Source of the DNA: Anaerostipes amylophilus
GTDB lineage: Bacteria; Bacillota; Clostridia; Lachnospirales; Lachnospiraceae
Length of the DNA stretch: 64,000 nucleotides
Assembly (NCBI RefSeq): GCF_025567365.1
Contig: NZ_JAOQJG010000002.1
Location: forward strand, 62,001 to 126,000
Direction of reading: 5' to 3'
The notes below the pieces were generated by a model. The model saw only the letters and a list, made by a program, of their open reading frames with translations. It was not told the origin of the DNA and did not search any database. Positions 61,939 through 64,000 of the stretch are shown one piece after another. Each line of letters starts with the position of its first letter. Positions within the stretch are counted from its first letter, which is position 1. Made by a program: the position numbers and the translations under genes.

Positions 61939-63057
61939 ATGACAGTATGGTGGATAACTTTGGCATCGTCTTATCTATTATGTCTGGTAGCAGGGATGAA
62001 TGCAAAGACAGTATATTCAAATGGATATTATACAAAAAAATATAATAAATTCTTTTCTTTTATGTCAGTAGCAATATTAGTTCTTGTTGCAGGACTAAGA
62101 AGTGGAATAGGAGATACACCCACATATATACAAGGATATAAAACGGATGCTCCTTCAACAATAGCAGGATCGATTAAACTCCTGTTTAGTGGAAAAAAGG
62201 ATGCAGGATTCTATTTTTATCAGGGAATATTAAAATCAATTGTAAATAATCCAAATGTTTTTATTTTTGTAACATCATTAATAACGATTGTATTAATTTT
62301 TATTACGTATTATAAATATTCACAACTGTTAGAACTATCAGTATTTTTATTTATTACAACAGGGTGCTACCTAGTTACTATGAATGGAATCAGACAGTAT
62401 CTGGCATCTGCAATTTTATTTTTTTGTTTTCCATTAATACATGAAAGAAAATGGTACATATATATACCGGTTGTATTGATATGTTCGACGATTCATAAAT
62501 CTGCATTGGTATTTATTATATTGTATTTTATTGTAGATCAGCCAGCTTGGGGACATACAACAAAATGGATATTATTTATAGGAATCGCATTGTTTGTGAC
62601 ATATCCAGTATCAGGACCAATGATGGCTAAATTGCTAGGAGAAACTCAATATGGTGAGTATAAGAATGTCTTAGTTTCAACAGGTGCAGGAGCGAATATG
62701 ATCAGAGTTATGGTAATGGCTGTACCAATTGTTTTATCATATTTAGGAAGAGATTTTCTTAAGGGAAGAGAAAGATATTATAATATTATTGTTAATTTTT
62801 CGGTGATAAATCTGATTTTTATTTTATTAGCAACGAAATTTTGGATTTATGCACGATTTAATATGTACTTTTCGGTATATATGATTATTTTGATAACGTG
62901 GTGTGTGAGATATATGTTTGATGAGAGAAATACGAAACTTATGTATTTAATGTGTCTTGGGTTATATTTTGTATACTATTATTATGAAATGCATATTAGC
63001 TTAGGATTTGGAGCAGGATATCATCATTTTATACAAGCAGTAGGAATAGGATTATAA
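61939..63057 (+). CDS. EpsG-family membrane protein, probable polysaccharide polymerase
   Basis: A 372-residue membrane protein with about ten hydrophobic segments. The N-terminal half has GLRSGIGDTPTYIQGYK near 53-69, the usual RxxxGxDxxxY-type motif of EpsG proteins with the Asp conserved. ITTGCYLVTMNGIRQYLASAILFF near 136-159 also fits, with NGIRQ. This family is thought to polymerise repeat units, like Wzy. A flippase is not in the window and should lie to the right. It has a GTAGGTGATA region before the ATG. Confidence 0.88.
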   Translation: MTVWWITLASSYLLCLVAGMNAKTVYSNGYYTKKYNKFFSFMSVAILVLVAGLRSGIGDTPTYIQGYKTDAPSTIAGSIKLLFSGKKDAGFYFYQGILKSIVNNPNVFIFVTSLITIVLIFITYYKYSQLLELSVFLFITTGCYLVTMNGIRQYLASAILFFCFPLIHERKWYIYIPVVLICSTIHKSALVFIILYFIVDQPAWGHTTKWILFIGIALFVTYPVSGPMMAKLLGETQYGEYKNVLVSTGAGANMIRVMVMAVPIVLSYLGRDFLKGRERYYNIIVNFSVINLIFILLATKFWIYARFNMYFSVYMIILITWCVRYMFDERNTKLMYLMCLGLYFVYYYYEMHISLGFGAGYHHFIQAVGIGL

Positions 63058-63060
63058 AAA

Positions 63061-64000
63061 ATGAAGAAGATTTTTATTGCATCTCATTGTATGGAGCTAG
63101 GAGGTGCAGAACGGAGTTTATTAGGTATATTAAATTCAATTGATTATAAAAATTATGAGGTAGACTTATTTTTATATCGACATACTGGTGAATTATTGAA
63201 GTATATTCCAGAAGAAGTAAACTTGTTGCCAGAAGATAAACAAATGTCTATGTTGGCAATTCCTTTTTCTAATGTTATAAAAAAAGGACAATTTTCTATG
63301 GCATGGGGAAGATATAAAGGAAAGCGGAAAGCATTAGAATTTGACAAAGAGAATGTGAATGGACAAGAAAGCATGGTAATGTTGGAATATAGTCATAAAT
63401 ATACAATACCATGTGTGAAAAGAACAATTAATAAGACTTATGATCTTGCAATTAGTTTTTTAACACCTCATTATTATGTAGCAGAGAAAATAGATGCAAA
63501 AGTTAAATTAGCATGGATACATACGGATTATTCAAATTACCTTTTAGATGTAAAATCAGAATTACAGATGTGGAGTCGTTATGATTACATTGCGTCAATT
63601 TCTCCAAAGTGTACCGAAGGATTTTTAAAGGTATTTCCAGAATTGAAAGATAAGATTATTGAAATATCAAATATAAATGCAGAACATTTAATCAGAATGC
63701 AGTCTAAAGAAAAGATTACAGATGATATGCAAGTAAAATCAGGGGAAATCTGTTTGTGTTCTATTGGAAGATTTGCATATGCAAAGAATTTTGATCATAT
63801 TCCAGCAATTGCAAAAAAAATAAAAGAAAAAAATATCAATTTTAAATGGTTTATTATTGGATATGGTGGAGATGAACAATTGATTCATGACAAAATCAAA
63901 GAGTCAGGAATGGAAGATGAAGTAATTATTCTTGGGAAAAAAGCAAATCCATATCCATATATCAAAAAATGTGATATTTACATACAGCCATCAAGATATG
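63061..64000 (+). CDS. GT4 family glycosyltransferase (partial)
   Basis: This frame starts at ATG 63061, three bases after the polymerase stop, and is still open at the right edge with 313 codons read. The N-terminal ASHCMELGGAERSLLGILN near 7-25 is the GT4 acceptor-side pattern. LAWIHTDYSNYLLD near 155-168 and the donor-domain start LCSIGRFAYAKNFDHIPAIA near 231-250 follow, then WFIIGYGGDEQLI near 262. The EX7E motif lies beyond the edge. It extends the variable glycan segment. Confidence 0.88.
   Translation, partial: MKKIFIASHCMELGGAERSLLGILNSIDYKNYEVDLFLYRHTGELLKYIPEEVNLLPEDKQMSMLAIPFSNVIKKGQFSMAWGRYKGKRKALEFDKENVNGQESMVMLEYSHKYTIPCVKRTINKTYDLAISFLTPHYYVAEKIDAKVKLAWIHTDYSNYLLDVKSELQMWSRYDYIASISPKCTEGFLKVFPELKDKIIEISNINAEHLIRMQSKEKITDDMQVKSGEICLCSIGRFAYAKNFDHIPAIAKKIKEKNINFKWFIIGYGGDEQLIHDKIKESGMEDEVIILGKKANPYPYIKKCDIYIQPSRY

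Overview
The window is a stretch of chromosome from a low-G+C, Gram-positive gut anaerobe, most likely a Lachnospiraceae member (an Anaerostipes-like genome is a guess). The evidence is AGA/ATA-rich codon use, strong GGAGG ribosome sites, a priA-def-fmt-rsmB-rlmN-stp-prkC-rsgA-thiN housekeeping block, GatCAB, a class B-type sortase with an SPKTG substrate, and a sucrose PTS. I saw no tRNA, rRNA, CRISPR array or transposase.

Layout. (1) 1-3300: a short peptide gene cut by the left edge diverges from a SPASM radical SAM enzyme and a peptide-type ABC exporter, which looks like a peptide-modification locus. (2) 3331-5752: sortase, LytR-CpsA-Psr protein and a tiny SPKTG wall-anchored protein. (3) 5771-10390: exopolysaccharide control block with a PHP-type tyrosine phosphatase, an Ig-like membrane-anchored protein and two Wzz/BY-kinase fusions, one with a tail of 14 tyrosines in Tyr-Gly repeats. 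(4) 10563-14512: LacI regulator facing a transaldolase and split transketolase operon. (5) 14576-28127: DUF975 protein, glmM, then the priA-to-thiN translation and signalling block. (6) 28155-34103: LacI regulator, tandem operators on a consensus promoter, an atypical GH32-like enzyme, sucrose-type PTS IIBCA and sucrose-6-phosphate hydrolase. (7) 34205-39653: zinc-ribbon protein, gatCAB and two HAD phosphatases. (8) 39695-44860: a secreted homologue of the Treponema pallidum Tp47 antigen diverging from a two-component system across a Fur-box-like operator. (9) 44861-49520: candidate small RNA, GH3 lipoprotein, purF, purB. (10) 49648-64000: a surface-glycan operon that continues past the right edge. 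It starts with a bacillosamine-type pathway (dehydratase, aminotransferase, acyltransferase), has a triple-fusion initiating transferase, then runs of glycosyltransferases and an EpsG-like polymerase.

The most unusual items are the phosphoglycosyltransferase/ATP-grasp/HAD fusion (52707-54950), the divergent peptide and radical SAM pair at the left edge, the Tp47-like secreted protein, the Tyr-Gly-rich BY-kinase tail, and the sortase with its SPKTG partner. Blocks 2, 3 and 10 together can build, length-control and attach a surface polysaccharide. From about 56.7 kb the genes are visibly more A+T-rich, which suggests a variable serotype-like segment.
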